Assembly (NCBI RefSeq): GCF_014202695.1
Contig: NZ_JACHHH010000003.1
Coordinates: 124,001-188,000, forward strand
Origin: Oribacterium sinus
Lineage (GTDB): Bacteria > Bacillota > Clostridia > Lachnospirales > Lachnospiraceae
Length of the DNA stretch: 64,000 bases
Direction: 5' to 3'
A model generated the notes under the pieces. The model searched no databases and was not told the origin of the DNA. It was given only the letters and a program-made list of their open reading frames with translations. The translations under genes were made by a program, and so were the position numbers. The stretch's first letter is position 1; every line of letters begins with the position of its first letter. Shown here piece by piece: positions 1-7,891 of this stretch.

Positions 1-145
1 CAATACAGCCTCGTATATCTTTATTGCCGATTTGCACTACTTCTACCTCTATATTTTCCTGCTCAAAGACCTTAAGCATCTCCTCCAGGGCAATGCTTGT
101 ATTGCCTCCGATGCGAGGACTTCCATTAATAATCAATGTCTTCAT
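1..145 (-). CDS. NADPH-dependent FMN reductase / flavodoxin-like protein, N-terminal part
   Basis: The first 48 residues of a protein that runs off the left edge. It opens with MKTLIINGSPRIGGNTS, the phosphate-binding loop of the flavodoxin-fold NADPH-dependent FMN reductase family, followed by a helix and a second beta strand. Such proteins reduce or bind FMN in the cytoplasm. The start ATG is preceded by CAGGAG seven bases upstream. The gene lies just downstream of a decayed alcohol dehydrogenase copy on the same strand. Its substrate cannot be told from this fragment. Confidence 0.75.
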   Translation of the reverse strand, partial: MKTLIINGSPRIGGNTSIALEEMLKVFEQENIEVEVVQIGNKDIRGCI

Positions 146-204
146 AAATTGTTCTCCTGACTTTTTTGTGCAACTCCTGTTGTGTATCTCCTCTAACTTT
201 CCTT

Positions 205-498
205 CTCGGGGTGATAATGGCGAGTCCTTCTCCATGGGTGATGTCATAGTATGCCGAAAGCGCATGCTCCATGTCGTGACAGGGCTGCCTTGGCTTTTAC
301 CTTATAAGTAATCAAATCCCAAGGATCTCCCTCATACTTCGCCCCTGCAGCAATGGCCTTGCTACAGTCCAAGACACTTCCGCTTCCGTAGCTCAGCAGA
401 ATCCTTTTTCCGAACTGCTTCATTACTTCCGGAAGTTCTTGAATTACGTCTTTTCCGAAAATGAGTCTTGTCGGGGTTTGATAGTCAAAGTTTTGCAT
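205..498 (-). pseudogene. Decayed iron-containing alcohol dehydrogenase copy
   Basis: Starts normally (CAGGAGG ribosome site, MQNFDYQTPTRLIFGKDVI) and is close in sequence to the intact enzyme at 2084-3247. Two internal deletions follow. The first joins the LSYGSGS strand directly to SVLDCSKAIAAGAKYEG, dropping about 50 residues across a shared GGAAGTG. The second joins KVKAK to the segment around the metal-binding histidines (CHDMEHALSAYYDITHGEG) and changes frame. Similarity ends after ITPR. The NAD(P)-binding core and half of the iron ligands are gone, so it cannot be a working enzyme. It looks like a tandem duplicate that has decayed. Confidence 0.85.
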
Positions 499-513
499 AT
501 TTTCCTCCTGTTT

Positions 514-1767
514 TTAGATTTCCATACTATCCGGATTAAGAAGAAAATCATAAACGCTCATCACCAATATGCCTTCTTCATTATAAAGTGGTGCCACAGC
601 ATCCTTTGTAATAATAATCTTTTTAAATCCATCGCCTGTATTCACCAACGAGCGTTGCTCCTGTTCCATCTTTTCTTTATCAGGTAATGCATAGGCCGAT
701 TGAATATAAAATCTCTTTGAGCCTTTATTGCAAACGAAGTCCACTTCCAACTGTTTTCTAATTTTCTTACCATTTTTATCTACTTCATTCATCACAACAA
801 CCCCTACGTCCACATTATATCCACGAACTTTTAGTTCATTAAATATAATGTTTTCCATTACGTGAGTCTCCTCCACCTGCCTAAAATTAAGTCTAGCATT
901 CCTAAGTCCCAGATCGGTAAAGTAATACTTTGATGGAGTATTAATGTACTTTTTGCCCTTAATATCATATCGAATTGCACTATCTATAAGAAATGAATCT
1001 CTAAGATAATCTATATATTTGATTATCGTATCTTTGCTTATGGACTTGTTCTTAACACTTTTAAATGTCGCTGATAGCTTACTTGGGTTCGTAAGAGAAC
1101 CAATTGCTGACGATAAAATATTAAGAAGTTCTTCTAATTCCGCCTTATTTCGTATATTATTTCTTCCGGTAATATCGGAAATGTAGGTTTCTTCAAACAG
1201 GGATTTTAAAAAATCGGATTTCTGATCAGCCGTTTCAAAACCTAGGACAAGCGGTATTCCACCAAACAGTACATAATCCCTCCAGCCTTCTTGTTTGTCA
1301 CCATCATATACGCTCATAAATTCGCCAAATGTTAGAGGATACATATGAACTTCATCCCCACGTCCACGAAATTCTGTAATAATATCCTTTGATAAGAATT
1401 TTGCATTACTTCCCGTTACATATACATCTACATTTTGCTTTCTTCCGAGGCTATTAAGAACTGATTCAAAATCATCAAGCATCTGGACTTCATCTAACAG
1501 AACATAATACATTCTTTCATCCGACATTTTCTCCATTATATATGGAAATAAGACCTCCGGATCTCTATACCTTTTATTCTCAAAAGAGTCAAACGCAATC
1601 TCAATAATATGATTTTCAGCAACTCCTTCATTTACCAAATACTCTTTAAAAAGATTAAATAAAAGATATGATTTTCCACATCTTCGCATACCCGTCACAA
1701 CCTTAATTAATCCGTTATGCCTTTTCGAAATAAGCTTATTCAAATATACATCTCTACCTATTTTCAT
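514..1767 (-). CDS. AAA family ATPase with DUF4143-type C-terminal domain
   Basis: A 417-residue protein of the ATP-binding AAA_14/DUF4143 family. Visible are a Walker A-like loop VTGMRRCGKSYLL near residue 30, a Walker B YYVLLDEVQML near 95, the sensor strand VYVTGSNAKFLSKDI and the following TEFRGRG segment. The C-terminal half carries the family signature YYFTDLGLRNARL and a PD-(D/E)XK-like stretch (LEVDFV, then FYIQSAYAL). Family members are common in anaerobes; their function is poorly defined and a mobile or defence role has been suggested. The ATG at 1767 is chosen because GAGGTG lies seven bases before it. A perfect palindrome lies just upstream. The dead alcohol dehydrogenase copy starts right after the stop. 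Confidence 0.8.
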   Translation of the reverse strand: MKIGRDVYLNKLISKRHNGLIKVVTGMRRCGKSYLLFNLFKEYLVNEGVAENHIIEIAFDSFENKRYRDPEVLFPYIMEKMSDERMYYVLLDEVQMLDDFESVLNSLGRKQNVDVYVTGSNAKFLSKDIITEFRGRGDEVHMYPLTFGEFMSVYDGDKQEGWRDYVLFGGIPLVLGFETADQKSDFLKSLFEETYISDITGRNNIRNKAELEELLNILSSAIGSLTNPSKLSATFKSVKNKSISKDTIIKYIDYLRDSFLIDSAIRYDIKGKKYINTPSKYYFTDLGLRNARLNFRQVEETHVMENIIFNELKVRGYNVDVGVVVMNEVDKNGKKIRKQLEVDFVCNKGSKRFYIQSAYALPDKEKMEQEQRSLVNTGDGFKKIIITKDAVAPLYNEEGILVMSVYDFLLNPDSMEI

Positions 1768-1787
1768 ATTGGTGCACCTCGTCACAT

Positions 1788-1824
1788 ATTAGACAAAAAT
1801 ACAGATTCCGCATTTTTGTCTAAT
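1788..1824. promoter_or_regulatory. Perfect 13-bp inverted repeat upstream of AAA ATPase
   Basis: ATTAGACAAAAAT, an 11-base spacer, then ATTTTTGTCTAAT. The arms are perfect and lie 21 bases before the ATPase start codon. The position and symmetry suit an operator for a dimeric regulator, or a 5'-UTR hairpin. No regulator gene is adjacent. The remainder of the gap to 2083 shows nothing recognisable. Confidence 0.5.
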
Positions 1825-2083
1825 AGAAGTATACATCCTATCAAAGGCTCAATCAATACTCTAGAGCCAAGAATGCATAAGTTTATCACTGCTTGTTTTT
1901 ACCATTGTAGCGGAATACCTATGATTAGGGCTATTTCCCTGGTATAAACGCTCCCATCAATGTATTTACTCTACCAACACAAAAATGGCCAGCCGCCAAA
2001 GTGCGCTTAGCCATGTATTGTTACTACATTATATTCTGTAGAAAATAATTAAGTTGCATTCCGTCCTTCAAGGCATTTCGTTT

Positions 2084-3247
2084 TTATAGTGATTCCCTGA
2101 AAATCTCTGCAATATCCTTCTCTAAAAGAGGCGCCCAGGCCTCTTCCAGACCTTCATTTTCAGCAACATGCTTTGCCATTTCGTCAATTCTCTTCTCATC
2201 AATTCCCACATCTTTAAGATGCATAGGAATGTTAATGGATTCGAAGAACTTGTAGGTTGCATCAATTGCCTGCTCCGCAATCGCAAACTTATCTTGCTTC
2301 TCATCGATTCCGAATACATTTACGCCATATTTTACAAAACGCTCCACCGTCTTTTCATTTAAGATATGCTTCATCCATCTTGGCGTGATAATAGCCAAGC
2401 CCTCTCCATGGGTAATGTCATAATAGGCGGATAGCGCATGCTCCATGCCATGGCAGGGCCAGCCGGATTCACTATTTCCAAGAGAGTAAATGCCATTGCA
2501 GCCGTAGGTACAGCAAAGCATCATTTCAGCTCTTGCCGTATAGTCTTCCGGATTCTCCAGACATTTCTTGGTGTTAATCATCAGACTCTTTAAAGCAGAC
2601 TCCATAAAACCGTCATTTAAGAGGGTAGAGTCCTCGCAGAAATACTGCTCGAAAATATGATTCATGGCATCCGCACAGCCTGCCGCAGTCTGCTTCTTGG
2701 ATACACTAAAGGTATAAACAGGATCCAAGAAGGAAACCACAGGATAAAGAAGGGGATCACTATAGCCCGTCTTATCATTGGTTTCGGTTCTGGAAATCAC
2801 TCCCCCCGCATCATACTCACTGCCTGTCGCAGCAAGGGTAATAATATCCACAATCGGAAGTGCTTCCTTGGCCTTTACCTTATAGGTAATCAAATCCCAA
2901 GGATCCCCCTCATACTTTGCCCCCGCGGCAATGGCCTTGGTGCAGTCCAAAACACTTCCGCCTCCAACAGCAAGAATGACATCAATATTCTTTTCTTTAC
3001 AGATTTTCACGCCGTCAAGAACGCTGGGATCATACTTGGGATTGGGTTGAATATCGGGAAGCTCATAAATCTCATAGTCCTTTAAAAGCTCCTTTACCTT
3101 GTCATAAAGACCAATCTTTTTGATGCTTCCACTTCCGTAGCTAAGCAAAATCCTTTTTCCGAACTGCTTCATTACGTCCGGAAGTTCTTCGATAACATCT
3201 TTTCCGAAAATCAATCTTGTCGGTGTACAATAATTAAAGTTTTGCAT
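2084..3247 (-). CDS. Iron-containing alcohol dehydrogenase (butanol dehydrogenase type)
   Basis: A 387-residue group III alcohol dehydrogenase that interconverts aldehydes and alcohols with NAD(P)H in the cytoplasm. It has the nucleotide-binding GGGSVLDCTKAIA motif near residue 95, the aspartate/histidine iron ligands in GCADAMNHIFEQYF, and the histidines of WPCHGMEHALSAYYDITHGEG. The length is normal for the BdhA/YugJ subgroup. The start is set at 3247, where AGGAGG lies six bases upstream; an upstream in-frame ATG lacks this. A fermentative role in disposing of reducing equivalents is likely. A broken copy lies at 205-498. Confidence 0.92.
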   Translation of the reverse strand: MQNFNYCTPTRLIFGKDVIEELPDVMKQFGKRILLSYGSGSIKKIGLYDKVKELLKDYEIYELPDIQPNPKYDPSVLDGVKICKEKNIDVILAVGGGSVLDCTKAIAAGAKYEGDPWDLITYKVKAKEALPIVDIITLAATGSEYDAGGVISRTETNDKTGYSDPLLYPVVSFLDPVYTFSVSKKQTAAGCADAMNHIFEQYFCEDSTLLNDGFMESALKSLMINTKKCLENPEDYTARAEMMLCCTYGCNGIYSLGNSESGWPCHGMEHALSAYYDITHGEGLAIITPRWMKHILNEKTVERFVKYGVNVFGIDEKQDKFAIAEQAIDATYKFFESINIPMHLKDVGIDEKRIDEMAKHVAENEGLEEAWAPLLEKDIAEIFRESL

Positions 3248-3308
3248 TTTTAACCTCCTGCATTTATTCATGCTGATAACGAGAATAGACTTTCTATTTA
3301 CTCTTATT

Positions 3309-3830
3309 TTATACTATAATCCACTCCCCCTTTTTATTTGACCCGATTCTTTTAATTGCTCCTTTATCCATTAATTTTTGAAGTGCTCTCTTTACTGTTG
3401 ACTCCGAACATCCTATCCTCTTAGCCATTTCGACTCTGGTTAATGATGGATTTTCATATAATAGTTCAAAAATCTGTTTTTCTCTTCCTTCCAATTTTAT
3501 TAGGTCATTTATCGGGTCATTTATCGGGTCATTTATTGGGTCAGCTTGAACCGATAAAAACTTTCCACTAATATGCATCTCTCTGTTATGTAGCTCATGC
3601 CTCTCGTCTCGAAGCAGGTTTCTAAGAAATTTCTCCAAAAAATCAGTAGTCTCATAAATACCTTTTTGTATATTCGTATAATTAGCTCTAACTAAAGCGT
3701 TTCTAAAATACCAAGAATTTTCAGCAAAACTATCATTCTCAGCATCAAACCCGAGCATCCTTAAATATTTAATAAAAAACACAGCTGTTGTTCTGGTGTT
3801 CCCTTCAGAGAATGTATCAATGAGACACTG
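3309..3830 (-). pseudogene. Fic/DOC family protein, 3' half, split by the transposon
   Basis: Reading leftward from the recombinase end, the frame continues I-D-T-F-S-E-G-N-T-R-T-T-A-V-F-F-I-K-Y. This is the Fic catalytic motif region (Hx[FL]xxGNxRT; here the usual histidine position is replaced or lies beyond the junction). It is followed by the family helix with AENSWYFRNALVRANY, a DPIN linker and a C-terminal winged helix (SRVEMAKRIGCSESTVKRALQ). Fic proteins AMPylate targets. Upstream, the frame meets TAG inside the recombinase gene, and the N-terminal half is nowhere in the window. The remaining piece is therefore non-functional. Confidence 0.85.
3495..3542 (-). repeat. 12-bp tandem repeat encoding DPIN
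   Basis: Three 12-base units of the form GACCCRATAAAT plus one degenerate unit, encoding DPINDPINDPINDLIK in the linker between the Fic core and the winged helix. In-frame repeat number could vary by slippage. Confidence 0.75.
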
Positions 3831-3832
3831 CT
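3812..3832. other. Left attachment junction of the Tn5397-like element
   Basis: The recombinase stop codon and the Fic coding frame meet here. Left of it, Fic similarity is continuous; right of it, the sequence belongs to the recombinase gene. Tn5397 is known to insert in fic-domain DNA using a GA core dinucleotide, and GA occurs here (minus strand CATTGATACATTC). The exact crossover base cannot be fixed without the partner site. Confidence 0.6.
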
Positions 3833-5418
3833 AGAAACCTATAATTGATTTCTACTTTTTGAGTACGTTCTTTACCGATTCCCTCTGCTTGATACACGTA
3901 AATTGAATCAATCAGCTCACACAGCATAGAACGGTTTAACTCTGTAACATCTTTGTATTTACTAATAGTTTCAAGGAATCTATCCGTACCCTGTACTTTC
4001 TCCTCTTCGGATTTTATTTTTGACTTTAATTCTCTATAGCTTTGCACTACCTCTGCTTGTTCAGTTTCATAGTTCATAGACATTTTAGAGAATCTTTCAT
4101 CAGTTATTTTCCCTAAAGCATTTTGCTCTATAAGTTTGGTAAAAATACTGTCTATTTCATCAATCCGTTTCTCTAAGGAAACTAATTCTTGGTTGAATTG
4201 ATGAATCTTCTGACTTCCGCTCGTTTCACTTAGCTCTCGCATTTCTTTGATAAAATGGTCTCCTAGTTCTTCCATACTATTTACATGATTTTTAATATCA
4301 TTTTGAACAATTTCATATAAAGCTTTGTATGAAATTGCGTGAGTAGTGCAAAGTTCGGTATTTCTTGCGTATGTTCTGCAACGGAATCTTGGTTCATTTC
4401 CGTTTGGATTGGAATACGCTAAATTTCTTCCACAATCTGGACACTTAACCAATCCCACAAAGATATTGGGTTTCCCTGTTTTGTTAGGCTGTTTCTTTAC
4501 ACTAATAAATTTTTGTACTATCTCAAAAGTTTCCTTATCGATAATAGCTTCATGAGTATTCTCAACCACTATCCAATCTTCTTTTGGCACAGGAACGATT
4601 TTCTTGTTCTTGAATGATTTGGTTTGTGATTTATGAGATACCATGTGTCCTAGATAAACTTGATTTTCCAAAATCATCTTAACATTCTTTCCAACCCAAT
4701 CAGTAGGAAACGTAAATCCTTTGCTTTGCTCCAAAATCCCTTTTTTCTTTGCTCGATAGGCTCTAGGAACTAAAATTCCATCTTTACAAAGTATCCTTGC
4801 GATTTGATGTGTACTTGTACCTTGTTGTGATAATTCAAAAATCCGCTTCACAATCGGCGCTGTTTCAGGGTCAACAATCAATTTCTTTTTGTTCTCTGGG
4901 TCAACTAAATAACCATAAGGAGCAAATGCACCTGTAAAACCGCCAGTCAAAGCTGTTGTTCGTATTGAACTACGGATTTTCTTTGATATATCACGAGCAT
5001 AATATTCGTTCAAGACAGATTTGAAGGGCATAATTTCGTTATCATCTTGTGCAGTATCAACCATATCATTGATAGCGATAAAGCGAACATCTAAATCTGG
5101 AAAAACTTCTTCCACATAGTACATGAATAGTGCATTGTTCCGTCCTAGACGTGACATATCCTTGACCAGAACTACATTAACTTTTCCTGCTTCAATATCT
5201 TCAAACATTCGATTCAATGCAGGTCTGTTAAAAGTTGTTCCGCTGAATCCATCATCAATGTACTCATCATATACATAAAACTTGTTTTCTTTCGCATATC
5301 GCTTCAACATTTCTCTTTGATTAGCAATGCTATTACTTTCTTTGTCCAACCCATCATCTCGTGAAAGGCGAGAGTATAATGCAACTTTTTCTTTATTATT
5401 TGCTTGCTGTTTTAACAA
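3817..5418 (-). CDS. tndX: TndX-like large serine recombinase
   Basis: This replaces the tyrosine integrase of Tn916 and would excise and insert the element. The N-terminal resolvase domain (about residues 10-160) has VALYSRLSRDD with the nucleophilic serine, the DEYIDDGFSGTTFNRP segment and VKDMSRLGRN. A recombinase domain and a zinc ribbon follow (CPDCGRNLAY, then CRTYARNTELC), then a long coiled coil. TTG at 5418 is taken as the start because AAAGGAG lies six bases before it. That gives 533 residues, the length I recall for TndX of Tn5397. The gene ends exactly at the fic junction. Confidence 0.88.
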   Translation of the reverse strand: MLKQQANNKEKVALYSRLSRDDGLDKESNSIANQREMLKRYAKENKFYVYDEYIDDGFSGTTFNRPALNRMFEDIEAGKVNVVLVKDMSRLGRNNALFMYYVEEVFPDLDVRFIAINDMVDTAQDDNEIMPFKSVLNEYYARDISKKIRSSIRTTALTGGFTGAFAPYGYLVDPENKKKLIVDPETAPIVKRIFELSQQGTSTHQIARILCKDGILVPRAYRAKKKGILEQSKGFTFPTDWVGKNVKMILENQVYLGHMVSHKSQTKSFKNKKIVPVPKEDWIVVENTHEAIIDKETFEIVQKFISVKKQPNKTGKPNIFVGLVKCPDCGRNLAYSNPNGNEPRFRCRTYARNTELCTTHAISYKALYEIVQNDIKNHVNSMEELGDHFIKEMRELSETSGSQKIHQFNQELVSLEKRIDEIDSIFTKLIEQNALGKITDERFSKMSMNYETEQAEVVQSYRELKSKIKSEEEKVQGTDRFLETISKYKDVTELNRSMLCELIDSIYVYQAEGIGKERTQKVEINYRFLAVSH

Positions 5419-5514
5419 TGTAAGCTCCTTTCCACAGCAAACAAACAACTCATATCCATTCCATTATACCACGCCCTCATAGGGGTTTCAGCTATTTATT
5501 TGACTGTTTTAGTG

Positions 5515-5655
5515 TCATTTAACGACCTGTCCTACCTCATTTTTTATCAATCTCTTTATAAGATGTTGAAGTGTTACAGCTCCTATAAATTTTGAAATCA
5601 CATAAAATTTTGTATTATCAATACACATAGTTTTATTTTGACTATTCTCTTGCAT
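5515..5655 (-). CDS. Small transposon protein, TnpW-like
   Basis: A 46-residue frame, MQENSQNKTMCIDNTKFYV, ending KNEVGQVVK. Its pattern of a short beta-prone segment followed by a basic helix (LQHLIKRLIKNE) resembles the small TnpW family proteins encoded beside serine recombinases in clostridial elements. The function is unknown; a role as recombination directionality factor is only a guess. It lies about 100 bases upstream of the recombinase on the same strand, with AGGTGA before the ATG. Confidence 0.6.
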   Translation of the reverse strand: MQENSQNKTMCIDNTKFYVISKFIGAVTLQHLIKRLIKNEVGQVVK

Positions 5656-6035
5656 AGCTTCACCTCACTTTGTTGCAAAGATAATCACGGTTATACTGCT
5701 TCTACATAAAACAGAAACAGCATGGAGTTTTACAAGCAATCGAACAGCTTTAGCAAAGCTCACGGGAATTTCACCCTTGCACGGTTCTCGTCCAACTGTA
5801 CTCATTGCCTGCGACGCTTTGAACGCTCGGACTGTGACTGTACAGGAGTATCATTATCACGATAGGAATGTCTTCGCTGGCAATCCTGCTAAAGATTGCT
5901 TCTTGGATCATTGACTGAATCGCTCGCTATCTTTAGGGGATAGGTCATGGCGGTCAGCTCCGCTGGCTCTTTTCTTATCGAAATGTATTCGACTGCTATT
6001 ATTCAGTTTTCAAGGAACAAAGAAATAGGGCAGTG
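5656..6035. other. Intergenic stretch between recombinase module and orf8
   Basis: No convincing gene. The place is where Tn916 carries its xis/int boundary. A minus-strand frame of roughly 50 codons is present but has no ribosome site or recognisable product. I read this as the joint between the Tn916-type backbone and the recombinase module. Confidence 0.4.
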
Positions 6036-6266
6036 TCACTCAATTTCAAATGACAGGATTTTTGTAATCAGTCTGGTTTCCATTCGTCCACGTAAAACTT
6101 CATCAACGACCATACTTTGATTGCCATACTCATCTTTCATCAGTCTAAGAGAGCGTTTTGTAATGTACCCTCTGTAATGATGAAGAATCTGGTTAATCGC
6201 TTCTGTATCGCCATCACAAGCCCTTACAATCATTGGAAACGGAATTCTGGAATATTCTTTTCTCAT
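6036..6266 (-). CDS. orf8: Tn916 orf8-type helix-turn-helix protein
   Basis: 76 residues, matching Tn916 Orf8, starting MRKEYSRIPFPMIVRACDGD, a helix-turn-helix domain related to sigma factor region 2/HTH_16. Its ATG overlaps the stop of orf7 (ATGA), so the two are translationally coupled. In Tn916 the orf7-orf8 transcript is produced when readthrough from tet(M) occurs and drives transfer-gene expression. Here it is probably intact. Confidence 0.85.
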   Translation of the reverse strand: MRKEYSRIPFPMIVRACDGDTEAINQILHHYRGYITKRSLRLMKDEYGNQSMVVDEVLRGRMETRLITKILSFEIE

Positions 6267-6688
6267 TCTTCATTTTCCTCCTCCATAAACTTCTTGATTA
6301 AGTCTAGTCCACTGGTTCTATGTCGATAGACAGTAGAGCGGTTCAATTTCAGTAAATCCGCTATTTCTGAATCACTCATGTCCATAAAATAGAACAGCAG
6401 TAGGATTTCACGCTTCTTGTCTGGCAATTCTTTTAGTGCTTCACTCAATAAATCATTTTCGATACCAACAGAAATATCATTGAGCGTAAAAATTTGAAAA
6501 TCAGATGAATAGCTGTCTGTCGTTGCAAACTGATTGACGAGATAATCGCCAATATCCGAAAAGGACACTTCACGCTTTGCCAGCCTTGAAAGATAAAGGA
6601 AATAATTCTTCCGCTCGTCGTCCATAGCTCGCATACAGATAAAATCAAACTGATGTTCAATTCTCTCTTGAAAAGAAGATGGTTTCAT
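6263..6688 (-). CDS. orf7: Tn916 orf7-type sigma-70-like regulator
   Basis: About 141 residues starting MKPSSFQERIEHQFDFICM, with a C-terminal sigma region 4 fold (ALKELPDKKREILLLFYF, then SDSEIADLLKLNRSTVYRHR). In Tn916, Orf7 positively regulates the downstream recombination and transfer functions. The start at 6688 follows GGGGTGAG. It overlaps orf8 by four bases. In this element the downstream recombination gene is tndX rather than int/xis, so what it activates may differ. Confidence 0.85.
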   Translation of the reverse strand: MKPSSFQERIEHQFDFICMRAMDDERKNYFLYLSRLAKREVSFSDIGDYLVNQFATTDSYSSDFQIFTLNDISVGIENDLLSEALKELPDKKREILLLFYFMDMSDSEIADLLKLNRSTVYRHRTSGLDLIKKFMEEENEE

Positions 6689-7189
6689 GTTTCTCACCCC
6701 CTTTCTTTGGAAAGGAAGTGAGCTTTGCTCTTTTATCTCCTTTCACTCTTACTCCCAATGTGAAAGGGCGATTTGTTGCATTAAGAATTGAAAAAACATT
6801 AAAAAATATCCAGAGATACAAAAAAAGCACATAGACAGATTGATTTCTCTGTTTATATGCTTTAATTATTCTTGTTATATGATGTATAAAACCACATCGA
6901 TAGACGTATTTGTCTATTGCTGGTGGATAACTTTTTTTGATAACAACCTAGGAATCAGACTATATGTAATATATCTCATGGCGACGTTTATCTCCATTAA
7001 ACCGCCATTTGAAAGTGAGATTTATATTTTTACAGCACGAATAGCATTTCCAAACAACGGTTTTTTTATTGAAGTTGAGTAGTGCTTTTAAGAATGTAAT
7101 TTAATAGGAACTGAAAAACTATTTAACACGTTTTTCTATACCTGTTTCAAATTCAACAGGAACAGTAAAATGTATAGAGGTGGTCTATT
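6689..7189. other. Divergent regulatory region between orf7 and orf9
   Basis: AT-rich, with no ribosome-site-supported gene. It must hold the promoters for orf7-orf8 (leftward) and orf9 (rightward). An 80-codon plus-strand frame at 6840-7082 has no ribosome site and lies over the inverted repeat; I do not accept it as a gene. Confidence 0.5.
6824..6863. terminator. Long inverted repeat, terminator-like
   Basis: AAAGCACATAGACAGA pairs with TCTGTTTATATGCTTT around a short AT-rich loop, with two wobble positions. It lies in the orf7/orf9 divergent region, as in Tn916, and could stop readthrough coming from tet(M). Confidence 0.5.
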
Positions 7190-7543
7190 ATGCGTAAGAA
7201 AGAAGATAAATTCGATTTTAGAGCCTTTGGTTTAGCAATCAAAGAAGCTCGAATGAAGCGAGGTTTAACTCGTGAACAAGTGGGAGCATTGATTGAGATT
7301 GACCCACGTTACCTAACTAATATTGAAAATAAAGGGCAACACCCAAGCATACAAGTCCTCAATGACCTTGTATCATTACTTGATGTGTCCGTTGATGAGT
7401 TTTTCTTACCTCATAATGATCTGACGAAAAGTACCCGAAGATTACAGGTAGAAAAACTACTGGATAACTTCACAGATAAAGAACTATCGTTGATTGAAGC
7501 CTTAGCTAGTGGTATCAATGAATCAAGAAACATCAAAAACTAA
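7190..7543 (+). CDS. orf9: Tn916 orf9-type XRE repressor
   Basis: 117 residues with an N-terminal helix-turn-helix ([18 protein letters not shown], then [17 protein letters not shown]). It matches Tn916 Orf9, proposed to repress the orf7-orf8 promoter. It is transcribed opposite to tet(M) and orf7, and AGAGGTGG lies before the ATG. Transcription from tet(M) would run antisense through it, the known basis of tetracycline-induced de-repression in Tn916. Confidence 0.88.
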   Translation: MRKKEDKFDFRAFGLAIKEARMKRGLTREQVGALIEIDPRYLTNIENKGQHPSIQVLNDLVSLLDVSVDEFFLPHNDLTKSTRRLQVEKLLDNFTDKELSLIEALASGINESRNIKN

Positions 7544-7570
7544 TCATAATAACAATACATAAAACAGAAA

Positions 7571-7611
7571 GAGCCGATAAAATGAGAATGCTAATCTCAG
7601 ATTATCGGCTC
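7571..7611. terminator. Bidirectional hairpin between orf9 and orf6
   Basis: GAGCCGATAA and TTATCGGCTC form a perfect 10-bp outer stem, with TGAGA/TCTCA as an inner stem. It follows the orf9 stop and overlaps the stop codon of the convergent orf6. Confidence 0.7.
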
Positions 7612-7793
7612 TGCGTCTTTGCGTCTGGCTCTGTAATCACAGTTAACTTGAACTGCTTTATATCAACTAAATTTTCCTGTCTACATTTAGGACAATAGAG
7701 AGGAAAGTTCTTCAATTCAGTATCTTCCCTTATTTTCAAACGTGTTTTATTTCCACAGATGGGACACAGTACCCACTCACAGTTTATAATAAT
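7602..7793 (-). CDS. Tn916 orf6-type cysteine-rich KTR protein
   Basis: A frame of about 60 residues with two CxxC pairs (CEWVLCPICGNKTRLKI, then YCPKCRQENL), ending in EPDAKTQSR. It matches the cysteine-rich KTR protein always found beside tet(M) in Tn916-like elements. It is probably a small zinc ribbon. No ATG, GTG or TTG occurs in frame; the only ribosome site, AAGGAG, points to an ATA or ATT codon near 7793. The start is therefore uncertain, or the reading frame is not translated. Confidence 0.6.
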   Translation of the reverse strand: MIINCEWVLCPICGNKTRLKIREDTELKNFPLYCPKCRQENLVDIKQFKLTVITEPDAKTQSR

Positions 7794-7891
7794 TATCTTC
7801 TCCTTTACATTTAATTCAAATCTGTATTAAAGAATATTTCATCTCGTTTCGTTTAACAAGAAGCCACATTTATATAACAATATAAAATGTG

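Noticed and set aside
439..687. 82-codon plus-strand ORF
   Set aside because: Antisense to the ATPase end and the alcohol dehydrogenase remnant; no ribosome site, low-complexity hydrophobic translation.
2657..3085. 142-codon plus-strand ORF
   Set aside because: Antisense shadow inside the intact alcohol dehydrogenase gene.
6840..7082. 80-codon plus-strand ORF
   Set aside because: Starts in the inverted repeat of the orf7/orf9 region and has no ribosome site.
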